64,000 bases of DNA from Zizania palustris (taxonomy: Eukaryota; Streptophyta; Magnoliopsida; Poales; Poaceae): positions 7,012,342 through 7,076,341 of the forward strand of contig JAAALK010000289.1 of the NCBI GenBank assembly GCA_019279435.1, written 5' to 3'. A program made the position numbers and the translations under genes. The notes beneath the pieces were generated by a model that did not search any database, was not told the DNA's origin, and saw nothing but the letters and a program-made list of their open reading frames with translations. Position 1 is the stretch's first letter. The number at the start of each line of letters is the position of its first letter. Below, piece by piece: positions 21,926 through 34,117 of the stretch.

Positions 21926-24900
21926 TAAGAAAATAAGGGTGGTTTTGGTCTGGATGATGAGTGATTGACAAGGATGAGCGTCTGAGCGGATGAGTGGTTG
22001 AGAATGGGTTGATTGCATCGAGGGTTTCGATGTTGTATGGAGGTTTGGCTGCCGAGGGTTTTGGCAGTGCATCACGTTCTTGTTTTGGCTTGTCTTGTTT
22101 GTGCAGGGAGGAGATGCTGACCGACTGTCGACGGTGGGTGATCAAGGGTCAAGCGGGGAGCTTGATGCCGGAGGATTAGGGAGGCCAGGCGAAGTTGGAG
22201 AAGATCTCAAGAGTGCACGAAGAGATAGAGCGAGACTCGGACGGACGGCTGACTGCGACGGCGTGTCGACCGTGTTCGTGAGAGGGAGGCCAGGACAAGC
22301 ATTCGAGCAGCTCGAGGGGATCAAGAGCGGAAGTGGCTTGCTGGCGCTCAGAGTCGCGAAGCGGTGTCACGAGTCGAAGGGCTGAGAAGGCTTTGTCGGT
22401 TTTTACTGAAAATCATCGAAACTTTAAACGTTTTTACTATTTCAATAAAATAGTGTCAAGTTTTAGTTTAATTTTTTTTAGTGTCATAGTGTGTACTTTT
22501 TAGAGTATTTTTGGAGTATATACATATTATGAAAATATTCTAAAGAGGGGTCTATTGTATAGGGTATTTTTCAGTTTTAAATTTTCAGCGTTGTATATTG
22601 AGTCTTCCTAGGGGGCTAAGTGCAAATGGGCCTTCTAGAACCGTTGGGGCAGGTAGGATTTATATTCCCTGGCCGAACAGGATGGAAATGACGAGAACCT
22701 TCCAGCTAAAAGAGATCAAACACATTTTTTCTTCTAGCAAACTTTGAACATCAGAATGTTCTTCCTGCGTTGATGCATTACCGTGAACAGCACATACCAA
22801 TTTTTCCGGATCAGCTACATGCTTCTCGGGAAAGCTGTTCATTGTCAAGCGATGGAGATTTTCAGCACCGAATCAGTGAGTTTTTCAATGATTTTTTTGT
22901 GAAATCTTGTTTGATTTGAACTGTGATCTTATGTGATTTCACCTGGTTATGATTGTTATACATGTTGATGAGTTTTGATCAGGGAATCATCTCAGTTTTC
23001 ACATGCTGTTTCTGGTTAGAACACTGAAAAATTTGTTTCCAGCTTGTATTCATTTTTGTGATCAGATATGCTTCATATAGATGAGATTGAATGAGTGTGA
23101 ACGGATAAAAACTAACCTGATCAAGTTGTTAGAGAATTGATTTGATCAATTATCTTGTTATATATAGTTTTAGTCTATCTCTGTCTGATTTTTGTTGTGA
23201 TGTTTTATACTCCAAAACAGTTAAGCTTTTATTGTGTTGAGTTTGTATTAGTGCTTGATCATTAGAACCCCAAAAATACCTCCTCAAGATTTGCTGATTT
23301 TTGATTGCTGGTTCATGAGACTTTTGTCTGAAAATCAACAGTGATCATGTCTGTTTACATACTGATCTTGAACTTTTTGTCTGAAACCAAACAAATGATT
23401 GTTTGTTTGATACATTTGACCACAGTGAGTGTTCACAATGTTGCTGTAAAGCAGTAGTATACAATTTATTTGTGTCTTGGATCTCAGTCCTGAAAGTTGT
23501 TTACTGCTTGTTAGTGCTAAATCATAAGTTGGTTACTAAATGTATCTTCTGAATTGAGTTCTAATCAAGTGTTCTAATTCAGTTATTTCAAAATCATCTG
23601 AAATATTCTTTCATTTTGAGTTCTTGAATTTGAATAGAGATCTTCCTGTGCTGAAGTGAAACGATTTAATGAGTTGCTACAGCATCAGTTTGTGCTTTAA
23701 CTTCTGAATTCAAGTGCTCCAGTTTTCATCTTCTACTTGCTGAACTTACAAATGGTTACAAAATAGAATATGATATGAATGAACTGATTTAACTGATAAA
23801 GAGTTTGATCCAGAGATTTAAACTTGTCTTTGGTAATATTTTTGTGAATCAACTCTTTGCAGTTTTCTGGATTAGAACAAAGCTTTTTAGTCCGAATTTG
23901 CTATCATGGTGTTGTCGGTTTAAGTACAGTGTTTGTCGTTTTGGCTTGTCTTCATCAAGAAGTGCTAGAATAGTTGTATTGCAAAGTTGTGTTTTGAGAT
24001 GAATCCTGAGTTTTTAATGTTTGGATCTGAATAGAAAGTGCTGTCTAGAATCAAACCAGCTACAGTGTTTATAGATTTCTGTTTTCAGCAGTTAGTTCTA
24101 GATGTTCTGTACTGATTTACTCCTGAAGTATCCTTGCTGTTTGCTCTGATATGATGCATCAAGTGTTGAGAATATAATTGTAGCTCAGCTCTTTGGTTAC
24201 TCAAATTCAGAACCAGGAGTTTTATTCCCATGAAACAAGCTTTACCATGAATAGTGTTCAGAATTGGTTTAATCCTGATTTAGTGCATGTTGTGTACTGT
24301 TCAACATCTAGAAGTGCTAGATTTAAGTTTTGTTATGACCTGAAATTAATATGTGGTTGATGTATACAAGTTGTTTCAAGTCTTGAAGTGTTGAATCAAT
24401 CTGAAATTTACAGCTACTATTCATTGTCCGACAATTCTGTTTGCTATACAAGTTTACTGAATTCAAATCTGATTTGAGATTGAAATGTGTTCTTGAACTT
24501 CTGATCTAGTCTGAATTTAGATTATTGTTTAAACAAATACTGCATCATTGCTGTATGATCTGAAATTATCAATTTCATTCTTGTCGGAACTGATACAGTA
24601 AACAATGTATTGAGTATTATACCAAATACTGATTTTATTGAATTGCTTGTGGAAATTCAGAGATTCAAGCAAGGTTGATGAGTTGTGAATCTGCGTATGA
24701 TGTGTTGATACAAAATTGAGAATGAAACTTGCAAACTGAATCATAATTTGATAAATACACTTTGTTGAAGTTTCATTTACTATTCACCATCCGAAAAATT
24801 TCAGAAGTGTTTGAATCTCAATTGTGATTGAGTTAAAACGTTCTGATTCACATTTTACGCTTGATTTTTTTCTCTAGAGTGAGTGTTCTGACAGTTGTTG

Positions 24901-25087
24901 TTTGAGAAGCTTGAATCAAAGCTGTTTTGGGCGTTTGAATCTATTTGAGCTCTAAATTGTGTTGATTAGTTTGAAACTTGGATTTGAGTCCTTAGAGGTG
25001 TGTTGGGTGATTTGATTAGGCCATCACATTCGAAAGAAATGTTGAGGTGCCTATTCACCCCCCTCTAGTCGCCATTCTGATCCCACA
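21926..25087 (+). repeat. Solo LTR (Sirevirus-like, type B), 3162 bp, in Tat-2
   Basis: Flanked by TCTAG at 21921-21925 and 25088-25092, a 5-bp target duplication. Tat coding sequence resumes exactly after it. The right end (GAGGTGCCTATTCACC...CCACA) matches the inner ends of the Copia LTRs in reverse orientation and the fragment at 50663-50917. The left part matches 32197 onward (TGATGAGTGATTGAC). No gag or pol lies inside, so it is a solo LTR left by LTR-LTR recombination. The first bases are TA rather than TG, probably mutated. About 22850-25000 is T/G-rich untranslated sequence with no gene. Confidence 0.8.
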
Positions 25088-26770
25088 TCTAGCAAAAGTA
25101 ATCTTGATTGGCTAAAGTCGCGCATAGAGCAATATCGATCTTCTAAAGACGATATTGCTGAGGCCATTGAAGACTTTAGCGAAGTAGAAAAGTTAGGACA
25201 GGGTTTTGCGTCAGCCGATCCCTTAGAAGAAGTCGATATAGGCAATAGTAGCATTCCAAGGCCGACCTTTGTAAACCAAAATTTGCAGGTTGGTGAGAAG
25301 GCCGAAGTAATAAAGTTGCTTCGGTTGTACGTTGATTGTTTTGCATAGGATTATAGTGAGATGCCCAGATTAAGCCACGAGCTCGTGGAGCATTGGCTAC
25401 CTATTAAACCCGGGTTTAGGCCTTATAAATAGTCCCCTCGTCGCTTTAATTCGGTCGTATATGACCGAGTTAAAGAAGAGGTAGAATGACTACTCAAAGC
25501 TGAATTTATTAGGCCATGCAGGTATGCCGAATGGGTCGCTAATATCGTTCCTGTAGAAAAGAAAGGGAGCGGCAAAATACGAGTTTGCATTGATTTCAGG
25601 GATCTGAACAAGGCCACTCCAAAAGATGAGTATCCCATACCGATAGCCGACATGCTAATCAACAATGCTTCAGGACACAAGGTACTAAGTTTTCTTGATG
25701 GCAACGCTGGTTACAATCAAAGTTTTATGGCCGAAGAGGACGTCTACAATACAACCTTTCGATGCCCTGGTTTTGTCGATTTGTTCGAGTGGGTCGTTAT
25801 GACTTTTGGTTTAAAGAATGCTAGCACTACCAATCAACGTGCTATGAACTTGATCTTTCATGACTTTCTAGGAGTTATGTTAGAAGTCTACATAGATGAT
25901 GTTGTGGTCAAATCGGACTCTATGGGAAACCACTTAGCCGATTTGAATGTTGCTTTTGATAGGATGCGATAGTATGACTTACAAATGAACCCGATCAAAT
26001 GTGCTTTTGGCATGTCGGCAGGCAAGCTCTTAGGATTCATGATTCATTAAAGAGGTATCAAAATTGATTCTAAGAGACTTGAAGAGATTAGAGACTTTGC
26101 AGCGCCGACATGCAAGAGAGATGTGCAAAAGTTGCTTGGCAAGATGAACTATTTGCGTCGCTTTATATCTAACCTATCTAGCAAAATCAATGCTTTTGTC
26201 CTCATACTCCGGCTAAAGAACGAAGCCGAGTTCACTTGGGGGCAAGTTAGCAAAGTGCCTTTGAAAAGATTAAAGAGTGCTTGTCATCACCACCCGTGGT
26301 GAGAGCGCCAAAGGCCAGAATTCCGTTTTGGCTGTACATCGTTGCACAAGATAGCATGATAGGGGCCGTGCTAACCCAGGAGGTGGAGGGAAAATAGTAC
26401 ATCATCACATTCTTAAGCCGCTGCCTGCTGGACACCGAAACCAGGTACGTGTTTGTGGAACGTTTGTGTTTATCACTTTATTACGCATGTACAAAATTAT
26501 GTCATTATCTTCTTCCTAACACATGTATCGTCGCCTGCCAAACCGATGTTATAAAATACATGTTGCAAAAGCCGATTCTAAGTGGAAGAATCAGAAAGTG
26601 GGCTTACACTTTGATTGAATACGATTTGTCTTATGAACCTCTAAGGGCTATGAAAGGCCAAATTGCCGCTAATTTTATAGTTGATCACCACGTGGACGTC
26701 AATTCGAGTGACGATATTGCTCTAATTGAGGTAGTTCATCTTGTAAGAATGGCCAAGGTATCGGGGTAGT
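25088..26770 (+). pseudogene. Tat-2 reverse transcriptase and first RNase H, many stops
   Basis: The frame continues the Tat sequence after the solo LTR (SKSNLDWLKSR). RT motifs: RVCIDFRDLNKATPKDEYPI, LSFLDGNAGYNQ and the YIDD box near 25890. Premature stops occur near 25347, 25429, 25486, 25969 and 26048; a frameshift follows near 26240. Most stops sit where Tat-1 has CAG, CGA or TGG, as expected from C-to-T change on either strand. Confidence 0.8.
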
Positions 26771-27115
26771 TCTCATATCACCTAGTGGAATGCACTTTGA
26801 AACCTCGGCCCGTTTAGAATTTCCCTCTACTAATAACCAAGCTGAATATGAAGCTTTATTGATAGGACCTGAATTGCTAGAATCCATAGGTGCTAAACAT
26901 GTTCATGCACATGGTGATTCTTTGTTAGTAGTACAACAAGTAGCTAAAAGTGCTCAATGTTTAATGGCTTGCTAAATAGTTACTTGGATAAATGTCTAGA
27001 CAAAGTTGCTACTTTCGATGACTTCAAAATTTCTCACGTATCAAGAGAAGCCAACTCAGTTGCAAATGATTTGGCTCAGCAACCATCTAGCTATCAAGTC
27101 AGGAGAGGAAAATTT
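26735..27115 (+). pseudogene. Tat-2 second RNase H domain
   Basis: STNNQAEYEALLIG and AHGDSLLVVQQV carry the Glu and Asp signatures. The N-terminal Asp block seen in Tat-1 is partly lost around 26740 and a frameshift falls near 26960. The following 27115-27430 is the GC-rich CTTCGG-bearing spacer also seen in Tat-1 before integrase. Confidence 0.7.
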
Positions 27116-27429
27116 TCTATACAAAGAAGACCAATGCTTGAACTCATTGCCGAAGCCAGAAACTTTGAGCTGGAGCAAGGTCTGCTGGACCCTCCGGGTC
27201 AGACCTCTCTAATCACCGAAGGGTGTAGTGTGCTAGAACCTTCTCATCAGAGCACTTCATCTGCTGAGGGGTCCTGCACGCCAAAGCCTTTTGGACAGTA
27301 GAAGACTTCGGGAACCAGACCCCTCCGGAGGGAGGCTTCGGTCCGACCGGCTCCGAACGGCTAATCCAGTCAGCCTTCGGTAGGAAAAGGAAAGGCCCAG
27401 GGGGCACTCCGAAGTTAGCAATTTAGACA

Positions 27430-28736
27430 TCACTCTAGGAAAGGAGTTAGCAAACCATCCGGATATCCATAAGGATGATTGGAGAATCCTAATCATCTAG
27501 TATTTAAGAAATCCCAATCAAAGGGTTGATCAGAAAGTTCGGCCACAAGTGTTAAAATGAGTGTTGCTAGATGATGTATTATATCACCGAACTATTGATG
27601 AAGTACTCTTAAAGTGTTTAGATGCTGATCAATCCAAAGTAGCTATTGGAAAAGTCCACGAGGGTCTTTGTGGCACTCATCAGTCGGCCCAAAAAATGAG
27701 TTGGATGCTCAAAAGAGTAGGTTTCGACTAGCTGACTATGACTGAGGATTGTTTTAAATATTATAGAGGGTGTGAAGCATGTCAGAAGTTTGGTAATATT
27801 CAGCTAGCTCCTGTTACATCACTTAACCCTATTATCAAACCATGGTCGTTCCGAGGTTGGGGCATAGACTTCATCGGCCAAATTCATCTTCCCTCTTCAA
27901 AGGGGCATCAGTTCATGTTGATGGCGACAGACTACTTCACTAAATGGACCGAAGTTGTGCCTCTCAAGAATATGACCCATAATGAGGTAAATGACTTTAT
28001 CTTGAAGCACATTATACATATATTTGTTATTCCGCAAACTCTCACTACAAATCAAGGTACTTCATTTGTTGCTAAAGAAGTGAGAGACTTTGCCGAATTT
28101 TATGGTATTAATTTGATAAATTCTTCACCATACTATGCTCAGGCCAATGGTTAGGCCGAGTCTAGCAATAAAATTGTGATTAAGCTCATTAAGAAGAAAA
28201 TCGAAGAGTTCCCTAAAAGGTGGCATGAAGTGCTTTCAGAAGCATTGTGGGCTTGTAGAGTTGCGAAACAAGGTGCTACCAGAGTTAGTCCATATGAGTT
28301 AGTATATGGGCAAGAGGTCATTCTACCCGTAGAGGTGGATCTTGGTTCTTTAAGATTTCTTAAACAAGATGGCTTATGGGTCAATGAATATGAGACTCTT
28401 TTAAAAGATAACTTAGAAGAAGTGACTGATAAGATATTAAGGGCTTTAGAAGCTATAGAGAAAGACAAAAGAAGAATAGCTAGAGCCTACAATAAAAACG
28501 TTAAACAAAAAACATTTCAAATTGGTGACTTGGGTTGGAAGACGATTTTACCCTTATACACTAAAAGACCCAAATTAGGTAAATGGTCACCTAGTTGGGA
28601 AGGTCCTTTTAAAGTAGCTAAAATCACTCCAGGTAACACGTACTTGTTGGAATCTTTACAAGCAGAGCAATTTCGAAGGGCCTTGAATGGCAGGTATTTG
28701 AAGAAATACTTCCCAAGTGTGTGGCAAAGCGCTTGA
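27430..28736 (+). pseudogene. Tat-2 integrase
   Basis: Finger part about 27660-27790 (GLCGTHQSAQ, CEACQKFG). Core: RGWGIDFIGQIHLPSSKGH (first D), TTNQGTSF (the second catalytic Asp is Asn here) and an AESSN-type E block after a TAG at 28152. C-terminal part 28176-28736 is open for 186 codons to the natural stop. Loss of the second Asp plus the stop make it inactive. Confidence 0.82.
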
Positions 28737-28806
28737 AAGTGTCGAAAGGCCGATATGAAAGGTATCGTCGTTAGCCCATTATGCTTTTAGTTCACTTAGT
28801 TCACTA

Positions 28807-28821
28807 AAATGTAGGGGGGCA
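28807..28821 (+). other. Tat-2 polypurine tract
   Basis: AAATGTAGGGGGGCA lies directly before the LTR TGTGTTG. It is equivalent to 15340-15354 of Tat-1. Confidence 0.75.
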
Positions 28822-30238
28822 TGTGTTGATAGAAAATACTGGAATTAATAGCCAAGATTGTCAAAATATCAATTTCGGTAATTTGGGCTGAAAATACACA
28901 AGTCCTGGTTCAGGCAAAAGCCCTATAGGGTCGAAGGCCCATCGAGCACCGGGCTTCAGAGGCCCTCTAGTGGCTTGTTACCTTTAGCCTGATGGCCCAT
29001 TGAACATGGGCTTTGGAAACCTTCTGGTGTCCTTCTACCTTCGGCCCGCAGGCCTTCGGAGGCCTGCCCCGCCGAAGCTTCGTCCCAACAAGTAGGCTTC
29101 AGCAGGCCCTACCGAAGGCCCACTTCGGGCTGATTTTCAAAGATAGAGTTTGAGTCTGATTTTGGCTAATTTTATCCCTAAGTTTGGTTAGGTCAAATCC
29201 TACCAGATTAATATTAGAGATAAGAAGACTAGCCCCTATAAACATAGGGGTGAGACCGGTTCATTAAGCCCCCCAACACAAATCAATCACAAAGCCCTAG
29301 CTTTGAACCGTACCTTTACTTTTTATTTACTTTTCTGCAACCTTCGTGGGTTTGCCTGGAAGCCCTCCGTCGGCCATGCCGAAACCATGGTAAGCCTTGC
29401 TACTTCACTCGTGAAGTACCCGTTAATCTACATAACAGATTGCTATCGCCTTGTTACTTCGCCTGTGAAGTATCCGTTAATCTATGTAACAGATTGCTAC
29501 CTTCGTTTCCCTACTACAACACTTAGCAGATTTAGTCCCCAGCCAAATTGGCACTTGATCTCTGTTCTGTTGCAGGTTTCCACATTCGGAGCCCCTTCGC
29601 CAGAGGTGTCCAGAGCCTGGAAGCTGGTTTCGGAGGATGTCAGAACACCCCTCGGTGGAATCCTGCTTCGACTACCCGTGACGGACCCGTCACGCTATTG
29701 TTGGTTTGACCAAGTCTGTGTGCCATCACGCTCCGCAACAGGCTTCATCACGTCAGGCTTCATCATGCCCACACCTCGCTCCGAATGAAGTCACGCCAGT
29801 GCGTTGCGTTGGTATAATTTTGTTGTGTTAGAGACTTCGCACTGAACCCCGCTGTTCGGAGGTGATTTCACGTCAAGATCTGTTCGGAGCCTGCCTTTGG
29901 CCAAATCATTCCGAACGCCGAATACTACCTTCGGTGAGACCCTTCACACCAGACGCCGAAGGTACCCTTCGGTGAAACCCTTCACACAGTATACTTCGAA
30001 TCAATTAGGCTCCAGTCAGTTTACTGGTTTATTTTATATATTTAATATATTTCTTTTCGGCTAATTGGATTATTTCGGTGTGATTTGATTACCTGGCGAC
30101 TCCACCCCCCTTGCCACTGTTAAGGGTAGTCGGAACGTGATGTCAGTGTTGTGTTACGCTTAGGCTTGTCCCTAAGTATCCACACACTTTTGGATCATCG
30201 AACTGACCCAAGTGAGGGGGCACACTTTTGTGTCAACA
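28822..30238 (+). repeat. Tat-2 3' LTR, 1417 bp
   Basis: TGTGTTGATAG...GTGTCAACA, collinear with the Tat-1 LTR. TATAAACA at 29237-29244 is the probable promoter. The bases after it (AGGAT, 30239-30243) would be the target duplication, but the 5' partner is missing. Confidence 0.85.
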
Positions 30239-30244
30239 AGGATT

Positions 30245-30725
30245 TGATTGGCCATTGAGTAGAGCCGATCGTATTCTAGAGAATTTTTTACCTCGCCATG
30301 GATCTTAATCCGATCGATGAAGAAAAGGTTAATTGACAATTGGCCGAAACCAAGTTGCTAAGCACATACCGTCGGATGGTAGAATTCGTATGATGATTTA
30401 TGGGGATGGCCAGCTTTGATGTTGACCAGGAGGAAAGGAGTAATGCAGGCAGTGAAAATAGCTTCGAACTCTTGATCCCTGAACACATCGGCCAAAGCTA
30501 GCCGATGCAGATATTCATAATCTGCCAAAGACTAGTATGAATAGCAGATGACATGGTCCCGATACTCTAAAGGGAATCGGAGAAGGTCAAAAGAATGGCC
30601 AATAGAGATTTTAGCGGTATATAAATTAAGACAGAGTTGGAGGAACTACTAAGGACCACCAAGATGTTGTTGGGGAATAGGGAAGCTACGCTAGCTGGCA
30701 ATTTCAAAATTTTCGCCCCAAAAGC
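30245..30725 (-). pseudogene. Plant-mobile-domain-like coding remnant
   Basis: Minus-strand translation with a few stops contains DVFRDQEFEAIFTACITPF, HKSSYEFYHPTVCA and QLGFGQ. The YHP...C...QLGFGQ pattern is what I recall from plant mobile domain (aminotransferase-like) proteins in grass transposons. There is no Met, one stop within the best block and a frame change near 30560. Family assignment is by memory of the motif only. It starts directly beside the Tat-2 LTR, so its left end is probably cut by that insertion. Confidence 0.4.
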
Positions 30726-30739
30726 CCAAGAACCATGGG

Positions 30740-32196
30740 CGTGAGGGATCATAGATCAGTACCTTCTAGCATGAGACACGCTAGGTGCAGCGGAATAAGA
30801 TGTCAGGGAAGCACGTCCTCATCTATTTTTGCCTCGCTCCGGCCGTTCCCCGGTGATCCAATTGACGAAGACGATGTCGGTGTTCACGTGAAGAAGCCCA
30901 CGAGCGTCGCTAATGCAGCAGCGCCTCCACGGTATCCACACATACAAGGATGAGATCCTTCCCATGCGGCGTGCTAGCACCACACGTGAGAATGGGAGAT
31001 TTCTCAATCTCAACTTTTGAGATCAAGAAAGAGAGAGGAGTTCTCGGTGGCTAGGGTTTAGATCTAATCTAAACTATGAATTACTTGATCTCCAAGATAT
31101 CCTCCTCCTCTCTTTATATAGATGTTAGATCCCTCGTCTACAATAATTCGAGACCCAATAGATTGGCCTCAAACAATTCGAGTCCTAATAGATCTAATCT
31201 ATTACACCCACATTGGAACATCTGATCCATAGATCGCAACTTCATATAAAGGCTCTTAGACTCCAATTCCAAGTAGCATCAGAATTTCCAGTTTCAACTC
31301 TTTGTCTCTAAATAAGAAATTATCGGAACTTCCGATTTGAGCTCTCTATTTCGCAAACAATAAATTATCGAATCTTTCAATACCATATCGAAACTTCTGA
31401 TTTAAGCTCTCTATTTCTAATTCAGAAAATAATCGGAACTTCTAATTCCTAATCGAACTTTAGATCCAACCGAAATTTTCTTGGGCAATGTTCCTTCAGA
31501 TGTCCCACTGCATTACCGATTGATAATCACACCGATACATGCTAGAGGAGATGATAGAGAGAACCAAGGAGGTATCGGCAAACATGGATCGTAGGCCCCA
31601 GGGTGGATCCATAGAAGAAAAACCACTCGAGCTAGAGGTTAAGAAAGGCAATGTGGTCGCGCACACTAACATTGCCAGTCTGTTTATTATGATTTTCAAT
31701 ATATTTGGCCCATCAACCACTAGATTTGATGTTGAATCGGTGAGATGACTTAGAACGGAAGGAGAATGGATTGACGTGAGCAATAATCAAGGGAGGTCAA
31801 TGCAGTGATGTCGAGAAGAGTGGGGCTCATCGGCCCGTGGCCAAAAAGAAATACGTTCAACACATCAGACCAAAATTAATATGAAGAAGCTAGCATCAAC
31901 TCATTTTTATATGATGTGGCAAGAGAAAGGCCGATGCAGTGCGCTATGCCAGTTTGCCCCTATGAACTGCACTCTGATGTGGCAACCCAAAGGTACTAGT
32001 TGCGCCAAGCGTGGAGTGGAGAAGCAAAATCCCTAAAGTTTTGGTTTCAGTCTGACATGAGCATTTTGTAGTTTTTAAAGGGGATGCATTGCTTTTCGAC
32101 ATTAATAAAATCAGTGGGATCAGAGTCACCCATTTGACCAAAGTCGCCCATTGGACGCAGGAACTATGGGCAACCAAGTTGACAAGTACCTTAGTT
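30740..32196. other. Unassigned repeat-like DNA
   Basis: No convincing gene. TATATAAAG on the minus strand near 31115 followed by a leader-like region (31100-30950) resembles an LTR promoter in minus orientation, but I cannot find both LTR ends. A 69-codon plus-strand frame at 31539-31748 (MLEEMIERTKEVSANMDRRP) is too short and isolated to call. Confidence 0.4.
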
Positions 32197-33320
32197 TTGT
32201 GTAAGTGATGAGTGATTGACAAGCTTGTTGGGTTTGATGATTGGACTTGTGATTGCTAGAGGAGTTCACCGAAGGGTTCATGGTGTATGGAAGGGACATG
32301 TTTTCTTGTCTCATGGTGTGCATGATTGGGATGCTACTCAACTGTCAACGACGGTGATCAGGTTCAAGTGGGGAGTTTGGTGCTGGACGATCAAGGAGGT
32401 CGAGTGAAGCTGAGGATGATCTCAGTCGTACACATAGATAAGAAGCAAGACATAAGTTGAAGATTGATCAAGACAACGTGTTGACCAAGTCAAGCAGAAG
32501 GGATGTCAGTTCAAGTGATAAGGCGGCTCGATGGATCGAGAGTGGGAGAGACTTGCTGGTGGTCGAGGTCGCGAGATGGTGACACGTGTCAATATTCTCA
32601 AGGCTTTGTCGGATTTGGCTCAAAACCGTCGGATCAAGATCTAAAGGTCATGATGCTAAGTCATAGCTGCTACGAAAACTCCGCATCAAGACAAAGTATC
32701 TAGGTTTAGTATTTTACATTTTTAGCCTTATTGGCCTTGCATCTGTAAAAATAATCCTAGGGTTATTTGACTATTTTCCTGGTTTTAAGTGGATTATAAA
32801 TAGACTTAGTGTCTAGGTTAGGGTTAATAATTTTGAGAAATCATTTTCAAATCAGAAAATTGTGTTCATCTTTTCTTCTCCTTGCAGCCACCGGCTTTAC
32901 CCCATCTGTCGGTCGGCTTGTTTATCCTCTGTGTCGCCGGGTTCATATCACGGCGCCGGCCATCCCCGTCGCCCAGGGATCTCCAAGCCAAAAAGTCGAA
33001 CCGACCGGCTCTGCTTGTCGATCCATGTGCCTGCTAATTTCCTGCACACATCCTACGCTGCTTTCGTCGTGTGTAGCTTCCAGCCCCCTGCACGAGCGAC
33101 CAAGGAAATCTCGCTGGCACGACTGTGCCCAGGCCTGTTTTTCTCCGCCGTGTTCATGCGAGTGCATGCTTCAGTGGCTTTCAACCGGAGTTCAGTCGCT
33201 AGCTGTCAGAAGCCTCATCGGTTTTCATCTATGCCCCATGCACCGGTTTTTCGTGCTGCCTGTCTTCACCACAGTGTGCAAGACATGGATTCAAGAGAAG
33301 AGGACGATCCACAAATGAAG
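32197..33320 (+). repeat. Sirevirus-like LTR 5' portion (type B)
   Basis: From TGATGAGTGATTGACAAGC it parallels the first part of the solo LTR at 21926, with a shared order of short blocks ending in GGCTTTGTCGG. TATAAATA at 32795-32802 is the likely promoter, followed by a C/G-rich leader (32880-33280). Similarity stops before the AT-rich CACTA sequence near 33330, so the 3' half is missing. The ORFs at 32809-33425 are leader sequence, not a gene. Confidence 0.6.
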
Positions 33321-33429
33321 AATGAGAAAAATAAGAATAAATTTACCGTCCTTTGTTTAATGGATGATAACATATTTAAAGTGATTTGCATCTTAAAAAA
33401 ATTCTTAAAAATCAAACATAAATAAAATC

Positions 33430-34117
33430 GTGCCAATATCATTTTTTGCGACTAACATATTTATTGTATCCAACAGATATAAAGTGGGGTAGTAACTACC
33501 CAATATACACAACATATTAATATTTCGTTGCTAAAGATTAAAAAATTATGCAACAGTAAATATAATTAACGTAACATATTATACATGCGCGGTAATATCA
33601 TTTTTTATGACTACCAATTTTATTGTATCCCAACGGATATGAAGTTGGTAGTACCAATATAATATAGACAACGTAATAATATTTCTTTGCTAAAGATCAA
33701 AAACTTATGCATCGAGAAATATAATTCACGCAACACATTATAATGTCTCGCAATGATATTTAGAAACACCGCAACAACGCCTACATATTGCAACGAAATA
33801 TCAAATTTTGACAACCATGATTATATCATGGAGATAATCACAACCACTTGCAACGAAATGTCACTAAATGGTACAATTTAGTGACGGTTTATATCGGGTC
33901 ACAGTCTAAATGTCACTAAAGGGCACCCTTAAGTGACTGGTGAATATTGTGTCTCGTCACTAAAGGATGCCAGTTCAATCTAGAGGTGGCTCTTTAGTGA
34001 CGGGTGAACACCCGTCACTAATTATAGGTATTTACTGATGTGATAACGGTGACGGGTGTGATTTCGATCACTAATGAGCTTTATAACCAGTCACTAATGA
34101 CCTTATTTTAGGTAGTG
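33430..34117 (+). mobile_element. CACTA transposon end (3' terminal and subterminal region)
   Basis: Ends with TTTTAGGTAGTG at 34117, the reverse complement of a CACTACC terminus. Just inside, 33861-34104 holds about nine copies of TTAGTGAC/GTCACTAA in both orientations, the subterminal repeats bound by CACTA transposases. Farther in, 33435-33593 and 33594-33752 are two copies of a 159-bp AT-rich unit, with a partial third. No transposase gene and no matching left end were found, so this is one end of a deleted element. The flanking three bases are TGG. Confidence 0.7.

Larger units (their letters stand above)
19001..30238 (+). mobile_element. Tat-2: Tat-lineage Gypsy element, 5'-truncated and split by a solo LTR
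   Basis: Close relative of Tat-1 with the same domain order. It begins inside gag next to Del/Tekay sequence, so the 5' LTR and gag start are missing. A 3.16-kb LTR (21926-25087) splits it between protease and RT. It ends with a 1417-bp LTR at 30238. It is more decayed than Tat-1, with many stops in RT and RNase H. Confidence 0.85.

Noticed and set aside
32809..33425. Two overlapping plus-strand frames of 169 and 187 codons
   Set aside because: They lie in the leader part of an LTR downstream of its TATA box, have no motif and depend on a GC-rich stretch.
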